Part shown: positions 12,190 to 20,378 of the stretch, in pieces
Layout of the letters: each line of letters starts with the position of its first letter
Numbering within the stretch: position 1 is the first letter of the stretch
Assembly (NCBI RefSeq): GCF_003403015.1
Contig: NZ_QURL01000003.1
Span: 248,001 to 312,000 of the forward strand
DNA from: Fulvimarina endophytica
GTDB taxonomy: Bacteria > Pseudomonadota > Alphaproteobacteria > Rhizobiales > Rhizobiaceae
DNA: 64,000 bases
Reading direction: 5' to 3'
The notes under the pieces: model-generated
The model's database searches: none
What the model was told of the DNA's origin: nothing
Seen by the model: only the letters and a program-made list of their open reading frames with translations
Position numbers and translations under genes: made by a program

Positions 12190-13824
12190 ATGAGCAGCCT
12201 CGCAGAACCGATCGAGACAGGCGAGACCGAGGGCCGGGCGCGCCCGCGGGCGAAGGAGAGCTATACGACGAGGCGGACCTTCGCGATCATCTCCCATCCC
12301 GATGCCGGCAAGACGACGCTGACCGAGAAGCTCCTCCTCACCGGCGGCGCGATCGAGATGGCGGGCGCCGTGCGCGCCAAGGGCAACAAGGCGCGGGCGA
12401 AATCCGACTGGATGAACATCGAGCGGGATCGCGGCATCTCGGTCACCTCCTCGGTGATGACCTTCGAGAAGGACGGCATCAACTTCAACCTTCTCGACAC
12501 GCCCGGCCACAGCGACTTTTCCGAGGACACCTACCGCACGCTGACGGCGGTGGATTCGGCGATCATGGTGATCGACGCGGCCAAGGGCATCGAGGGCCAG
12601 ACGCGCAAGCTGTTCGAGATCTGCCGCCTGCGCGACATTCCGATCATCACCTTCGTCAACAAGATCGACCGGGAGGGGCGCGACCCCTTCGAGCTGCTCG
12701 ACGAGATCGAGGAGCAGCTGGCGATGGACGTGGCGCCGATGATCTGGCCGGTGGGCCAGGGCGGGCTGTTCAAGGGCTGCTACGACCTGAAGCGCAACGA
12801 CTTCATCGCCGCCAAGACCCACGAGACCACCCATTACGAGGGCGGGCTCGACGATCCGGCGCTGAAGGCGCGGCTCGGCGAGGCCACCCATGACGGCTTC
12901 CGGGAGGCCGCCGAACTCGCGCTCGAAGGCTATGCCGACTTCGATGCCGCGGCCTATCGCGACGGGCACCTGACGCCGGTGATCTTCGGCTCGGCGCTCG
13001 AGAACTTCGCCGTCGACCGCCTGATGGACCTCATCGCCGCCCATGCGCCCGAGCCGCGCCCGCAGCCCTCCGACAAGGGGCCGGTCGATCCCTCGGGCGA
13101 GAAGGTCTCGGGCTTCGTCTTCAAGGTGCAGGCGAACATGGACCCCAAGCACCGGGACCGGGTCGCCTTCGTGCGCTTCTGCTCGGGCCACTTCAAGCGC
13201 GGCATGAAGCTCGACCATGTGCGCTCGGGCAAGGCGATCGCGGTGTCGAACCCGATCTACTTCGTGGCGCAGGAGCGCTCCCTGACCGAGGAGGCCTATG
13301 CGGGCGACGTGATCGGCATTCCGAACCACGGCACCCTGCAGGTGGGCGACACGCTGACCGAGGGTGAGAGCTTCCGCTTCACCGGCCTGCCGGCCTTCGC
13401 GCCCGAGGTGTTGCGCCGGGTGCGCCTCGAGGACACGATGAAGATGAAGCAGCTGCGCCGGGGCCTCGAGGACCTCGCCCAGGAGGGTCTCGTCCAGGTG
13501 TTCCGCCCGACCTTCGGCTCGGACTGGATCGTCGGCGTCGTCGGCCCGCTGCAGCTCGACGTGCTCGCCTCGCGCATCTCGGGCGAATACAAGGCCGACG
13601 TGACCTTCGAGCCGGTGCAATACAACGTGGCGCGCTGGATCCGCTGCTCGAACGAGCAGACCCTCAAGCAGTTCATCAAGGACAATGCGACCCAGGTGGT
13701 TCGCGACCGGGACGACCGCCCGGTCTATCTGTGCCGGGACGACTGGGATCTGCGCTACGTGATGGATCGCAACAAGGACATCGCCTTCGACGCGACGCGC
13801 GAGATCGTCGGCCAGGCGGGGTGA
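12190..13824 (+). CDS. prfC: peptide chain release factor 3
   Basis: RF3 is a GTPase that speeds recycling of RF1/RF2 from the ribosome after termination. The 544-residue protein has the GTPase motifs ISHPDAGKTTLTEK (G1), DIGIS-region equivalent RDRGISVTSSVM (G2), DTPGHSDFSEDTYR (G3) and FVNKIDREGRDP (G4). RF3-specific C-terminal domains follow (LEDLAQEGLVQVF, GPLQLDVLASRI). The ATG at 12190 gives the normal length. The frame is open far upstream without a better start. It is monocistronic, with the GTA cluster starting after it. Confidence 0.95.
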   Translation: MSSLAEPIETGETEGRARPRAKESYTTRRTFAIISHPDAGKTTLTEKLLLTGGAIEMAGAVRAKGNKARAKSDWMNIERDRGISVTSSVMTFEKDGINFNLLDTPGHSDFSEDTYRTLTAVDSAIMVIDAAKGIEGQTRKLFEICRLRDIPIITFVNKIDREGRDPFELLDEIEEQLAMDVAPMIWPVGQGGLFKGCYDLKRNDFIAAKTHETTHYEGGLDDPALKARLGEATHDGFREAAELALEGYADFDAAAYRDGHLTPVIFGSALENFAVDRLMDLIAAHAPEPRPQPSDKGPVDPSGEKVSGFVFKVQANMDPKHRDRVAFVRFCSGHFKRGMKLDHVRSGKAIAVSNPIYFVAQERSLTEEAYAGDVIGIPNHGTLQVGDTLTEGESFRFTGLPAFAPEVLRRVRLEDTMKMKQLRRGLEDLAQEGLVQVFRPTFGSDWIVGVVGPLQLDVLASRISGEYKADVTFEPVQYNVARWIRCSNEQTLKQFIKDNATQVVRDRDDRPVYLCRDDWDLRYVMDRNKDIAFDATREIVGQAG

Positions 13825-13869
13825 CGGCGGGCGTTCGGAACGAATTTCTAAGAGATAGGAAAATAGTCA

Positions 13870-13898
13870 TTGACAGCGTGACGGTCCTCGGATAGGTT
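13870..13898 (+). promoter_or_regulatory. sigma-70-type promoter ahead of the GTA cluster
   Basis: TTGACA (13870-13875), a 17-nt spacer and TAGGTT (13893-13898) form a good housekeeping-type promoter in a locally AT-rich stretch right after prfC. The predicted start near 13905 would read into the hairpin at 13919-13950 and then the GTA genes. Confidence 0.6.
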
Positions 13899-13918
13899 CA
13901 GGACACAATCGGAGAAGT

Positions 13919-13950
13919 GGCGAAGGCGGAGCGGCGAGCTTCGCCTTTTT
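13919..13950 (+). terminator. terminator-like hairpin between the GTA promoter and g1
   Basis: GGCGAAG (13919-13925) pairs with CTTCGCC (13939-13945), followed by five T. It lies about 15 nt after the predicted transcription start, so it would end most transcripts at about 45 nt unless bypassed. It could be an attenuator for the GTA operon or end a very short RNA. Confidence 0.55.
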
Positions 13951-14014
13951 GCGTTTCCGGGGTGCGGGTTTACTGGACCTGCGATCGGTCGAGGACGAAG
14001 GGGAGGGGCGCGAT

Positions 14015-14503
14015 TTGGCGGGGCGGCGTCTGGTGTCGGATCGTCTGATGGATCTCCTTCTGGCCGAGGTGGAGCGGGTCGAGGCGGTTTTTCAGGAATT
14101 CGGTCTCATATCCGGGGAGGCGGGCGAGGCCGGGACGGCGGCGAAGGCGAAGCTGTCCGGCAAGGACCGGATCGACATGATCGGCCAGATGGTGCGCACG
14201 CTGGAAAAGCTGCTCGACACGCGGCGGATCGAGGCGCTGGCCGGCGAGCCGGACGTGGCCAGCGAGGAGGAGGGCCGGCGCATGCGCGACGACCTTCTGC
14301 GGCGGCTGCGCCTTCTCGACCGCCAGCGGCGCGAGGCCGGTCGATCGGGCGAGGGCGGGATGTTCGGGCCGGACGAGACGGTGCCCGAGCCAAAGCCCGA
14401 GGCGGAGCCGGAGCCCGAGGGCGCGGCTCCGCCGCGGTCTGCGGCCCCTGCGGATGGCGGAACACCCGGGGCCGGCGCGGGATGCGCGACGGCGGGCCGA
14501 TGA
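14015..14503 (+). CDS. GTA g1-like protein (probable small terminase subunit)
   Basis: The helical protein of about 162 residues (RLVSDRLMDLLLAEVERVEAVFQEF, IDMIGQMVRTLEKLLDTRRIEAL) lies immediately before the large terminase. It is in the position of GTA g1, the DNA-recognising small terminase. A basic helix (RRMRDDLLRRLRLLDRQRREAG) and a Pro/Glu/Ala-rich tail follow. The start is uncertain: TTG at 14015 has GGGGAGGGG just ahead, while GTG at 14033 and ATG at 14048 are alternatives. The frame extends up to 13949 but there runs into the terminator T-run. The stop overlaps the terminase start (ATGA at 14500). Confidence 0.7.
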   Translation: MAGRRLVSDRLMDLLLAEVERVEAVFQEFGLISGEAGEAGTAAKAKLSGKDRIDMIGQMVRTLEKLLDTRRIEALAGEPDVASEEEGRRMRDDLLRRLRLLDRQRREAGRSGEGGMFGPDETVPEPKPEAEPEPEGAAPPRSAAPADGGTPGAGAGCATAGR

Positions 14504-15819
14504 CGGCGGAGACCGGCTGCGGGGGCGTAGAGGGCGCCTTCTGGACCGGCGTCGACGAGGCCCTCAGGGCCTCCTGCGACGAGGCGGTGCGCCGGACCGC
14601 ATCCGACTGGACGCTCTTTGCGCGCCCCGAGCAGAGACCGCCGCCGGGCGACTGGCGGCACTGGCTGCTGATCGGCGGGCGCGGCTCGGGCAAGACGCGG
14701 GCCGGGGCCGAGTGGATCACGGCCCTCGCGCTCGGGCTCGAACCTTTCGCGAGCCGGCCGCATATGCGCATCGCGCTCGTGGCCGAAACCCTCGCCGATG
14801 CCCGCGAGGTGATGATCGAGGGCGAAAGCGGGCTCAGGGCCGTGGGGGGCGAACGCCCGCCCGTCTACGAGGTGAGCCGGCGGCGGCTGACCTTCGCCAA
14901 TGGGGCGATGGCGCAGATCTTCTCCTCGGAGGACCCGGATTCCGTGCGCGGCTACCAGTTCGACGCCGCCTGGGGCGACGAACTCGGCAAATGGGTGAAG
15001 GCCGAGGAGACCTTCGACAATCTGATGCTGGCGCTGAGACTGGGCGAGCGGCCCGCGGCCCTGTTCACGACGACGCCGCGCAACGTGCCGGCGCTGAAGC
15101 GGCTGATGGAGGACCGGCAGACGGTGGTGACGCGGATGCGCACGGCCGAGAATGCCGGCCATCTCGCGCCCGGCTTCCTGAAGGCGATGCAGGAGCGTTA
15201 CGGCGGCACGCGGCTCGGACGCCAGGAACTCGACGGCGAGCTTCTGGCCGACCGGGAGGACGCGCTGTTCTCAAGGGCCGCGATCGACCGCGGCCGGGTG
15301 CGCGCCGCGCCCGATCTGGAACGCATCGTCGTGGCGGTGGACCCGCCGGCGAGCGCCAACCGGCGCAGCGATGCCTGCGGCATCGTCGCCGTCGGGCGGG
15401 CCGGCGACGGCTGTTTCTACGTTCTCGCCGACAGGAGCCGGCAGGGCGTGAAGCCCGAGGGCTGGGCGCGGGCGGCGGTCGCGCTCTGCGAGGAGCTTCA
15501 GGCCGACCGGATCGTCGCCGAGGTGAACCAGGGCGGCGACATGGTGGAGGCCGTGCTGCGCACGATCGCGCCCGACTTGCCCTACCGGGCGGTGCGCGCG
15601 ACCCGGGGCAAATGGCTGCGGGCGGAACCCGTGGCCGCGCTCTACGAGCAGGGACGGGTGCGCCATGTGGGCGCCTTTCCGGAGCTTGAGGACGAGATGG
15701 CCGATTTCGGTCCCGAGGGCCTGACCGGCTCTCGCTCGCCCGACCGGCTCGACGCCCTCGTCTGGGCGGTGACGGCGCTTTCGGGAAGCGACGGGGCGCC
15801 GCGCGTGCGCATGATGTGA
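14482..15819 (+). CDS. GTA large terminase (g2), DNA-packaging ATPase/nuclease
   Basis: Large terminases pump DNA into the prohead and cut it. In a GTA they package random host DNA. The protein of about 445 residues has a Walker A motif (LLIGGRGSGKTRAGAEWI, near residues 63-80) and FDAAWGDELGKW in the Walker B region. A C-terminal RNase H-like nuclease part follows, with acidic residues in IVVAVDPPASANRRSDACG, IVAEVNQGGD and SPDRLDALVWA. The start may be the ATG at 14482 or the ATG at 14500, which overlaps the g1 stop as ATGA. No frameshift or loss of motif is seen. Confidence 0.93.
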   Translation: MRDGGPMTAETGCGGVEGAFWTGVDEALRASCDEAVRRTASDWTLFARPEQRPPPGDWRHWLLIGGRGSGKTRAGAEWITALALGLEPFASRPHMRIALVAETLADAREVMIEGESGLRAVGGERPPVYEVSRRRLTFANGAMAQIFSSEDPDSVRGYQFDAAWGDELGKWVKAEETFDNLMLALRLGERPAALFTTTPRNVPALKRLMEDRQTVVTRMRTAENAGHLAPGFLKAMQERYGGTRLGRQELDGELLADREDALFSRAAIDRGRVRAAPDLERIVVAVDPPASANRRSDACGIVAVGRAGDGCFYVLADRSRQGVKPEGWARAAVALCEELQADRIVAEVNQGGDMVEAVLRTIAPDLPYRAVRATRGKWLRAEPVAALYEQGRVRHVGAFPELEDEMADFGPEGLTGSRSPDRLDALVWAVTALSGSDGAPRVRMM

Positions 15820-15917
15820 CGCCCCGTGCGCGAGCGGCCGGCAATCCACGATTGTCTGCGCGTTCGCCAGGGCCTTGCGCGGAAACGCCCGCAATTCATC
15901 GAGGAAGGAGAAGGCTG

Positions 15918-17135
15918 ATGGGCCTTGCAACCAGACTGGCATCCCTTCTGGGTGCCGGACCGATCCCGCTCGGCCGCAAGGTGGCCGGTGCGCGGGAGGA
16001 GAAATCGGCGGGTGCCCCGCTCTATGGCGGCGCCTTCCTCCTGACCGGGCCGGGCGGCGAGGGGCGGGTCGCGCGCAGCTTCGAGGCGATGGCGCGCACC
16101 GGCTTCATGGGCAATCCCGTCGCCTATCGCTGCGTGCGGATGATCTCGCAGGCGGCGGGCGCCATTCCGCCGGTGCTTCTGAAGGAGGGACGCGAACTTT
16201 CCGATCATCCGGTGCTGCGCCTTCTTGCCCGTCCCAATGCGGGCGAGGACCGGGCGAGCCTCGTCGAGACCCTGTGCGGCTATCTGCTTCTGTCGGGCGA
16301 TGCCTATCTGGAGGCCGCTGCCCCGGACGGCGCGGTCGCCGCGCTCTATGGCCTGAGGCCGGACCGGGTGCGGGCGATCGCGGGACGCGACGGATGGCCG
16401 GAGGCCTACGAATACCGGGTGGGCTCGTCGGTGCGAAGGTTTTCCGCCGAGGGCGATGACGGGCGTCTGGCACAGCTCCTGCACCTGCGGCTCTTCCATC
16501 CCCTGTCCGATCAGCAGGGTTTCGCGCCGATGGCGGCGGCGGCGGCAGCCGTCGATCTCCACAACGCGGCGGCCGACTGGAACGCGGCGCTCCTGAAGAA
16601 TTCGGCGCGGCCCTCCGGGGCGCTGGTCTACCAGCCGGCCGACGGGGCGAACCTTTCGCCCGAGCAGTTCGACCGGCTGAAGGCGGAGCTGGAGACGGGC
16701 TATGCCGGGGCGGGCGCGGCCGGGCGGCCGATGCTCCTGGAGGGCGGGCTCGACTGGAAGGCGATGGCGCTGAGCCCGAAGGACATGGACTTCATGGAGG
16801 CGCGGCACGGGGCGGCACGCGACATCGCGCTCGCCTTCGGGGTTCCGCCCATGCTGCTCGGGATTCCGGGCGACCTCACCTATGCCAACTACGCCGAGGC
16901 GAACCGGGCCTTCTACCGCCTGACCGTGCTGCCGATGATCGGCCGCGTCATGGGCGCGCTCGGCACCTGGCTCGGCGGCCATTTCGGCGATGACGGGCTG
17001 GAACTCGGTGTCGATCTCGACGCGGTGGAAGGGCTGTCGGTGGAGCGCGAGGCCCTGTGGGCGCGCATTGCCGGCGCCGACTTCCTGACCCGGGACGAGA
17101 AGCGCCTGGCGGTCGGCTACGGGCGGGAGGGCTGA
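15918..17135 (+). CDS. GTA portal protein (g3), HK97 family
   Basis: The portal forms the dodecameric ring at the capsid vertex through which DNA enters and leaves. The 405-residue protein shows the family pattern: ARTGFMGNPVAYRCVRMISQ, RPNAGEDRASLVETLCGYLLL, SGDAYLEAA, a long helical region, and DIALAFGVPPMLLGIPGD with TYANYAEANRAFYRLTVLP near the C terminus. The ATG at 15918 has AGGAG at 7 nt and sits 98 nt after the terminase stop. Confidence 0.93.
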   Translation: MGLATRLASLLGAGPIPLGRKVAGAREEKSAGAPLYGGAFLLTGPGGEGRVARSFEAMARTGFMGNPVAYRCVRMISQAAGAIPPVLLKEGRELSDHPVLRLLARPNAGEDRASLVETLCGYLLLSGDAYLEAAAPDGAVAALYGLRPDRVRAIAGRDGWPEAYEYRVGSSVRRFSAEGDDGRLAQLLHLRLFHPLSDQQGFAPMAAAAAAVDLHNAAADWNAALLKNSARPSGALVYQPADGANLSPEQFDRLKAELETGYAGAGAAGRPMLLEGGLDWKAMALSPKDMDFMEARHGAARDIALAFGVPPMLLGIPGDLTYANYAEANRAFYRLTVLPMIGRVMGALGTWLGGHFGDDGLELGVDLDAVEGLSVEREALWARIAGADFLTRDEKRLAVGYGREG

Positions 17136-17187
17136 GGCGGGCCTCGGGAAGGAGGACGAGGCTCCGACGAGAGGCCCGGACAAAAAG

Positions 17188-17216
17188 ACAGCACCGCTCG
17201 TGACCGAGGGTGCTGT
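17188..17216. repeat. inverted repeat between portal and protease genes
   Basis: ACAGCACC at 17188-17195 pairs with GGTGCTGT at 17209-17216 across a 13-nt loop, in a stretch of lower GC than its surroundings. No T-run follows, so it is an mRNA hairpin rather than a classical terminator. Confidence 0.5.
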
Positions 17217-17222
17217 TCGAGA

Positions 17223-17318
17223 ATGCCACGACATCAAGAATTCAGGACAGGTGCAGAGGTGCAACAGATCGTTCAAATTGTCAAGACTTTCTTCGGGCGA
17301 TGCGGGAGGCCCGATTGA
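17223..17318 (+). CDS. possible 31-residue ORF between g3 and g4
   Basis: An ATG-initiated frame encodes MPRHQEFRTGAE followed by a hydrophobic stretch (VQQIVQIVKTFFGR) and ends in CGRPD. Its stop overlaps a TTG (TTGA at 17315) that is a candidate start for the protease gene, which is the usual coupling pattern in this genome. Some GTA clusters carry a small g3.5 gene here. There is no strong Shine-Dalgarno sequence and no recognised homologue, so this is a tentative gene. Confidence 0.3.
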   Translation: MPRHQEFRTGAEVQQIVQIVKTFFGRCGRPD

Positions 17319-17866
17319 GCACGGGCCGTGCCGCGATCCCTCCACCGGGGCTTGCCGGTGCGACGAGCGGGCCGGGATCGACGCTGTTCGTCGCCATCGA
17401 AGGCTATGCGGCCCTGTTCGGCCGGGCCGATCTTTCCGGCGACGTGATCGAGCCTGGCGCCTTTGCCGCGAGCCTGATGCGGCGGGGACCGGAGGCGATC
17501 CGCATGCTGTGGCATCACGATCCGGCCCGGCCGGTGGGGCGCTGGACGACGATCCGCGAGGACCGGCTCGGGCTCTATGCGAAGGGCGAGATCGCGGTGA
17601 GCGCTGCGGCCGGACACGAGGCGGCGGCGCTGATTGCGGCCGGCGCGCTCGACGGCCTGTCGATCGGCTTTCGCGCCAAGCTCGCGCGGCGGGCGAGCCC
17701 GCCGAACCGGCGACGGCTCGTGACGATCGATTTGTGGGAGATCTCGCTCGTCTCCTTTCCCATGCAGGAGGGTGCCCGGCTGAGAGCGCCGGGCGCACCC
17801 GGCATTCCCGGCCTGCCGGCCTTCGCACGGGTGAGCGCCGCCGGCCGCCCGGCCGGGGCGGCCTGA
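17300..17866 (+). CDS. GTA prohead protease (g4), HK97 family
   Basis: The protease cleaves the capsid N-terminal scaffold during maturation. Motifs include EGYAALFGRADLSGDVIEPGAF at the N terminus, the catalytic His region IRMLWHHDPARPVGRW, the Ser in GALDGLSIGFR, and LVTIDLWEISLVSFPM, as in the U35/HK97 protease family. With the ATG at 17300 it has 188 residues. The TTG at 17315 has GGGAGG 5 nt ahead and overlaps the stop of the 31-residue ORF, so it is a serious alternative start. The major capsid gene follows 46 nt later. Confidence 0.88.
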   Translation: MREARLSTGRAAIPPPGLAGATSGPGSTLFVAIEGYAALFGRADLSGDVIEPGAFAASLMRRGPEAIRMLWHHDPARPVGRWTTIREDRLGLYAKGEIAVSAAAGHEAAALIAAGALDGLSIGFRAKLARRASPPNRRRLVTIDLWEISLVSFPMQEGARLRAPGAPGIPGLPAFARVSAAGRPAGAA

Positions 17867-17912
17867 CCTTTCATTTCCCCTCGCATTTTAAAACCAGCAA
17901 GGAGTTCCGCGA

Positions 17913-19160
17913 ATGAACGACAGCATCGGCGCGCCCGAAACCAAGGCGCACAACCCCGAGGCGGTGGCCGCCCACGACCGGTTCATGACCGTGTTCGAGA
18001 ATTTCCGCGAGGCCAATGACGAGCGGCTCGGCCAGATCGAGAAGCGCATGAGCGCGGACGTGGTGACGGAGGAGAAGGTGGAGCGCCTGACCCAGGCGCT
18101 CGACGACCAGCAGAAGCGCATGGAGCGGCTGGTGCTGAAGGGCACGCGTCCGCAGATCGGCACCGAGGAGCGCAGCGGCGCGGCAGAGCCGAGCGAGCAC
18201 AAGCAGGCCTTCGAGGCCTATGCGCGGGGCGGCGACGAAAGCCGGCTGCGCCGGATCGAGGCCAAGGGCATGTCGCGGGCGAGCGGCGCCGATGGCGGCT
18301 TTCTGGTGCCCGACGAGACGGAAGCCGAGATCGGCCGCCGCCTCGCCTCGATCTCGCCGGTGCGCTCGCTCGCAATGGTGCGCACGGTTTCCGGCGCGGT
18401 GCTGAAGAAGCCCTTCGCACTGTCCGGCGCCCAGACCGGCTGGGTGGGCGAGACCGAGACGCGCCCGGAGACGGCCGCGCCTCAGCTGGCCGAGCTCGTC
18501 TTCCCGACCATGGAGCTCTACGCCATGCCGGCGGCCTCCAACGCGCTTCTCGACGATGCGGCGATCGATCTCGACCGCTGGATCGGCGAGGAGGTGGAGC
18601 AGGCCTTCGCCGCCCAGGAGGGACAGGCCTTCGTCAAGGGCGACGGGGTGAACAAGCCGCGCGGCTTCATGACCTACGACCTCGTGGAGGAGGATGCGTG
18701 GACTTGGGGCAAGGTGGGGCGGCTGAAGACCGGCACCGCCGGGGGCTTCGGGCCGGGCAAGGCGGCCGACCGGCTGATCGACCTCATCTATGCGCTGAAG
18801 GCGGGCTACCGCCAGAACGGCGCCTTCATGATGAACCGGCGGACCCAGGCCGTGGTGCGCAAGCTGAAGGATGCGGACGGCAACTATCTGTGGCAGCCGC
18901 CGACGGGCGCGGGAAGCCGGGCGCTGCTGATGGGCTTCCCGCTGGTCGAGGCCGAGGAGATGCCGGACGTTGCCGACGGGGCGAGCGCGATCGTCTTCGC
19001 CGACTTCAAGCGCTTCTACCTGATCGTCGACCGGCAGGGCGTGCGCGTGCTGCGCGATCCCTATTCGGCCAAGCCCTACGTCCTCTTCTACACCACCAAG
19101 CGCGTGGGCGGCGGCGTGCAGGACTTCGACGCGGGCAAGCTGCTGACCTTCGCGGCCTGA
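17913..19160 (+). CDS. GTA major capsid protein (g5), HK97 fold
   Basis: The 415-residue protein has an N-terminal coiled-coil delta (scaffold) domain, roughly residues 20-75 (HDRFMTVFENFREANDERLG through LDDQQKRMERLVL). The HK97 shell domain starts at GMSRASGADGGFLVPDETEAEI. Conserved features include GWVGETETRPET, LYAMPAASNALLDDAAIDLD, FVKGDGVNKPRGFM and the C-terminal FADFKRFYLIVDRQGVRVLR. Cleavage by g4 between delta and shell domains is expected near residues 100-120. AAGGAG lies 8 nt before the ATG. A very strong hairpin follows the stop. Confidence 0.96.
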   Translation: MNDSIGAPETKAHNPEAVAAHDRFMTVFENFREANDERLGQIEKRMSADVVTEEKVERLTQALDDQQKRMERLVLKGTRPQIGTEERSGAAEPSEHKQAFEAYARGGDESRLRRIEAKGMSRASGADGGFLVPDETEAEIGRRLASISPVRSLAMVRTVSGAVLKKPFALSGAQTGWVGETETRPETAAPQLAELVFPTMELYAMPAASNALLDDAAIDLDRWIGEEVEQAFAAQEGQAFVKGDGVNKPRGFMTYDLVEEDAWTWGKVGRLKTGTAGGFGPGKAADRLIDLIYALKAGYRQNGAFMMNRRTQAVVRKLKDADGNYLWQPPTGAGSRALLMGFPLVEAEEMPDVADGASAIVFADFKRFYLIVDRQGVRVLRDPYSAKPYVLFYTTKRVGGGVQDFDAGKLLTFAA

Positions 19161-19178
19161 CCGGGGCCTTTCGGGCGA

Positions 19179-19216
19179 CCGGGACCGGCGGGGGCGTTCG
19201 CCCTCGCCGGTCCCGG
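19179..19216. other. very strong hairpin immediately after the capsid gene
   Basis: CCGGGACCGGCG (19179-19190) pairs perfectly with CGCCGGTCCCGG (19205-19216). The intervening 14 nt fold back by about five more pairs around a GTTC tetraloop, giving about 17 bp. No T-run follows. It begins 19 nt after the capsid stop and is placed to protect the 3' end of capsid mRNA or damp read-through into g6. Confidence 0.8.
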
Positions 19217-19255
19217 ATCCTTCCATGATCGACACGAAGACGAGGAGCGGGAGCC

Positions 19256-19807
19256 ATGGTGGCGATCGATCTCGGCCGGACCGTATCGCCGGTCGGCCTT
19301 GCCGAGGCCAAGGCCTGGGCGCGCATCGAGCGCGGCGACGAGGACGAGGTGCTGGCGCTTCTCCTCGGCGCCGCGAGCGAGGCGGCGGAGAGCGAACTGG
19401 GACTGGCCTTCGGGCCGCGCGCGTTCCGCCTCGTCATGGACGAGGCGCCGCCGGACGGATGGATCGCGGCTCCGAAGCGACCGGTCGTCAGCGTCGACGG
19501 GGTTCTCGCCTATGACCGGCGCGGCGAGGAGACGAGCTTCGATCCCCGCATCCATGCGGCGATCGCGCCGGACCGGGCCTCGATCCGGTTGTCGCGCGCC
19601 GTGTTTGCGGCGGGCGCCAACGGCATCGACGTGACCGTGACGGCGGGGCTCGCGTCCGAGGAGGTGCCGGCCGAGGTGAAGCAGGCGATCCTGATCGCGG
19701 CCTCGGCCTGGTTCGAGATGCGGCTCGCCGTCGCCGATGGCGGCGTCCACACGATGCCGGCCGAGGCGCGGCGGCTCCTGCGCCCGTCGAGGCGGGTGAG
19801 ACTGTGA
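19256..19807 (+). CDS. GTA head-tail connector / adaptor (g6)
   Basis: The 183-residue protein begins MVAIDLGRTVSPVGLAEAKA and has the phiE125 gp8-like pattern LAEAKAWARIERGDEDEVLALLLGAASEAAESELG. A middle beta part and VPAEVKQAILIAASAWFEMR with a basic C terminus follow. In the Rhodobacter GTA the equivalent protein forms the adaptor ring below the portal. GAGGAGC lies just before the ATG. Its stop overlaps the g7 GTG start (GTGA). Confidence 0.88.
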   Translation: MVAIDLGRTVSPVGLAEAKAWARIERGDEDEVLALLLGAASEAAESELGLAFGPRAFRLVMDEAPPDGWIAAPKRPVVSVDGVLAYDRRGEETSFDPRIHAAIAPDRASIRLSRAVFAAGANGIDVTVTAGLASEEVPAEVKQAILIAASAWFEMRLAVADGGVHTMPAEARRLLRPSRRVRL

Positions 19808-20145
19808 GGACGGGACGGCGTCTCGTTCTCGATCCGGGGCTCCTGCGGACCCAGGCGGTTCTGGAGAAGCCGGTGGAGACCTCGGACGGAGCGGGCGGCG
19901 TTTCGACGGTCTGGGCGCCCGCAAACCCGCTCTCGGTCCGCATCGAGCCGCGCGCGCCCGAGCGCCGGGAGCGGTTCGACCGGGTGGAGGCGGTGCAGCG
20001 CCACCGGGTCCTTTGCCGGGCGGGGTCCGGCGCGGCGCGGGGCGGGCGGTTTCGGATCGGCGAACGGCTGCTTGCGATCGAAACCGTTCACGACCCGGAC
20101 GAGACCGGCCGCTTTCTTCTCTGCCTGTGCGTCGAGGAGATCTGA
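19804..20145 (+). CDS. GTA head-closure / stopper protein (g7)
   Basis: The 113-residue protein has the head-tail adaptor signature: LEKPVETSDGAGGVSTVWAP, VEAVQRHRVLCRAG, GGRFRIGERLLAIETVHDPDETGRFLLCLCVEEI. Such proteins close the head after packaging and bind the tail. It starts with GTG coupled to g6 by a 4-nt overlap and is itself followed by an overlapping ATG (TGATG) of a small ORF. Confidence 0.87.
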   Translation: MRTGRRLVLDPGLLRTQAVLEKPVETSDGAGGVSTVWAPANPLSVRIEPRAPERRERFDRVEAVQRHRVLCRAGSGAARGGRFRIGERLLAIETVHDPDETGRFLLCLCVEEI

Positions 20146-20378
20146 TGGACCTCTCCGCGACGAGCGATCTCTCCGGTCTGCGCTCGCACCTTGCACGCCG
20201 GCTGGCGGAGCGGGCGGCCCGTGGAACCGGAGAACGCGGGGTCCGGGACGAGGAAGCGGGATGGCGGGGGGACCTGCGACCCGGCGATCTTCCGGCGACG
20301 TCGAACCTCTCGGCCCTCGGCGCTTTCCGCCGGACGCCGGACGGGGCGGGCGATCGGTCCGCGTTTACGAAACTGTGA
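20145..20378 (+). CDS. small extra ORF between GTA g7 and g8, function unknown
   Basis: The 77-residue ORF starts MDLSATSDLSGLRSHLARRL and is rich in Arg, Gly, Asp and Leu. Its ATG overlaps the g7 stop (TGATG), which favours translation. I recognise no domain. In the best-known GTA cluster g8 follows g7 directly, so this is an additional gene or a decayed remnant. The Arg/Gly-rich middle is also what out-of-frame high-GC DNA would give, so its reality is uncertain. Confidence 0.4.
   Translation: MDLSATSDLSGLRSHLARRLAERAARGTGERGVRDEEAGWRGDLRPGDLPATSNLSALGAFRRTPDGAGDRSAFTKL

Noticed and set aside
15642..17828. Long minus-strand open frame across terminase, portal and protease
   Set aside because: It is the antisense shadow of three recognised GTA genes and has low-complexity composition.
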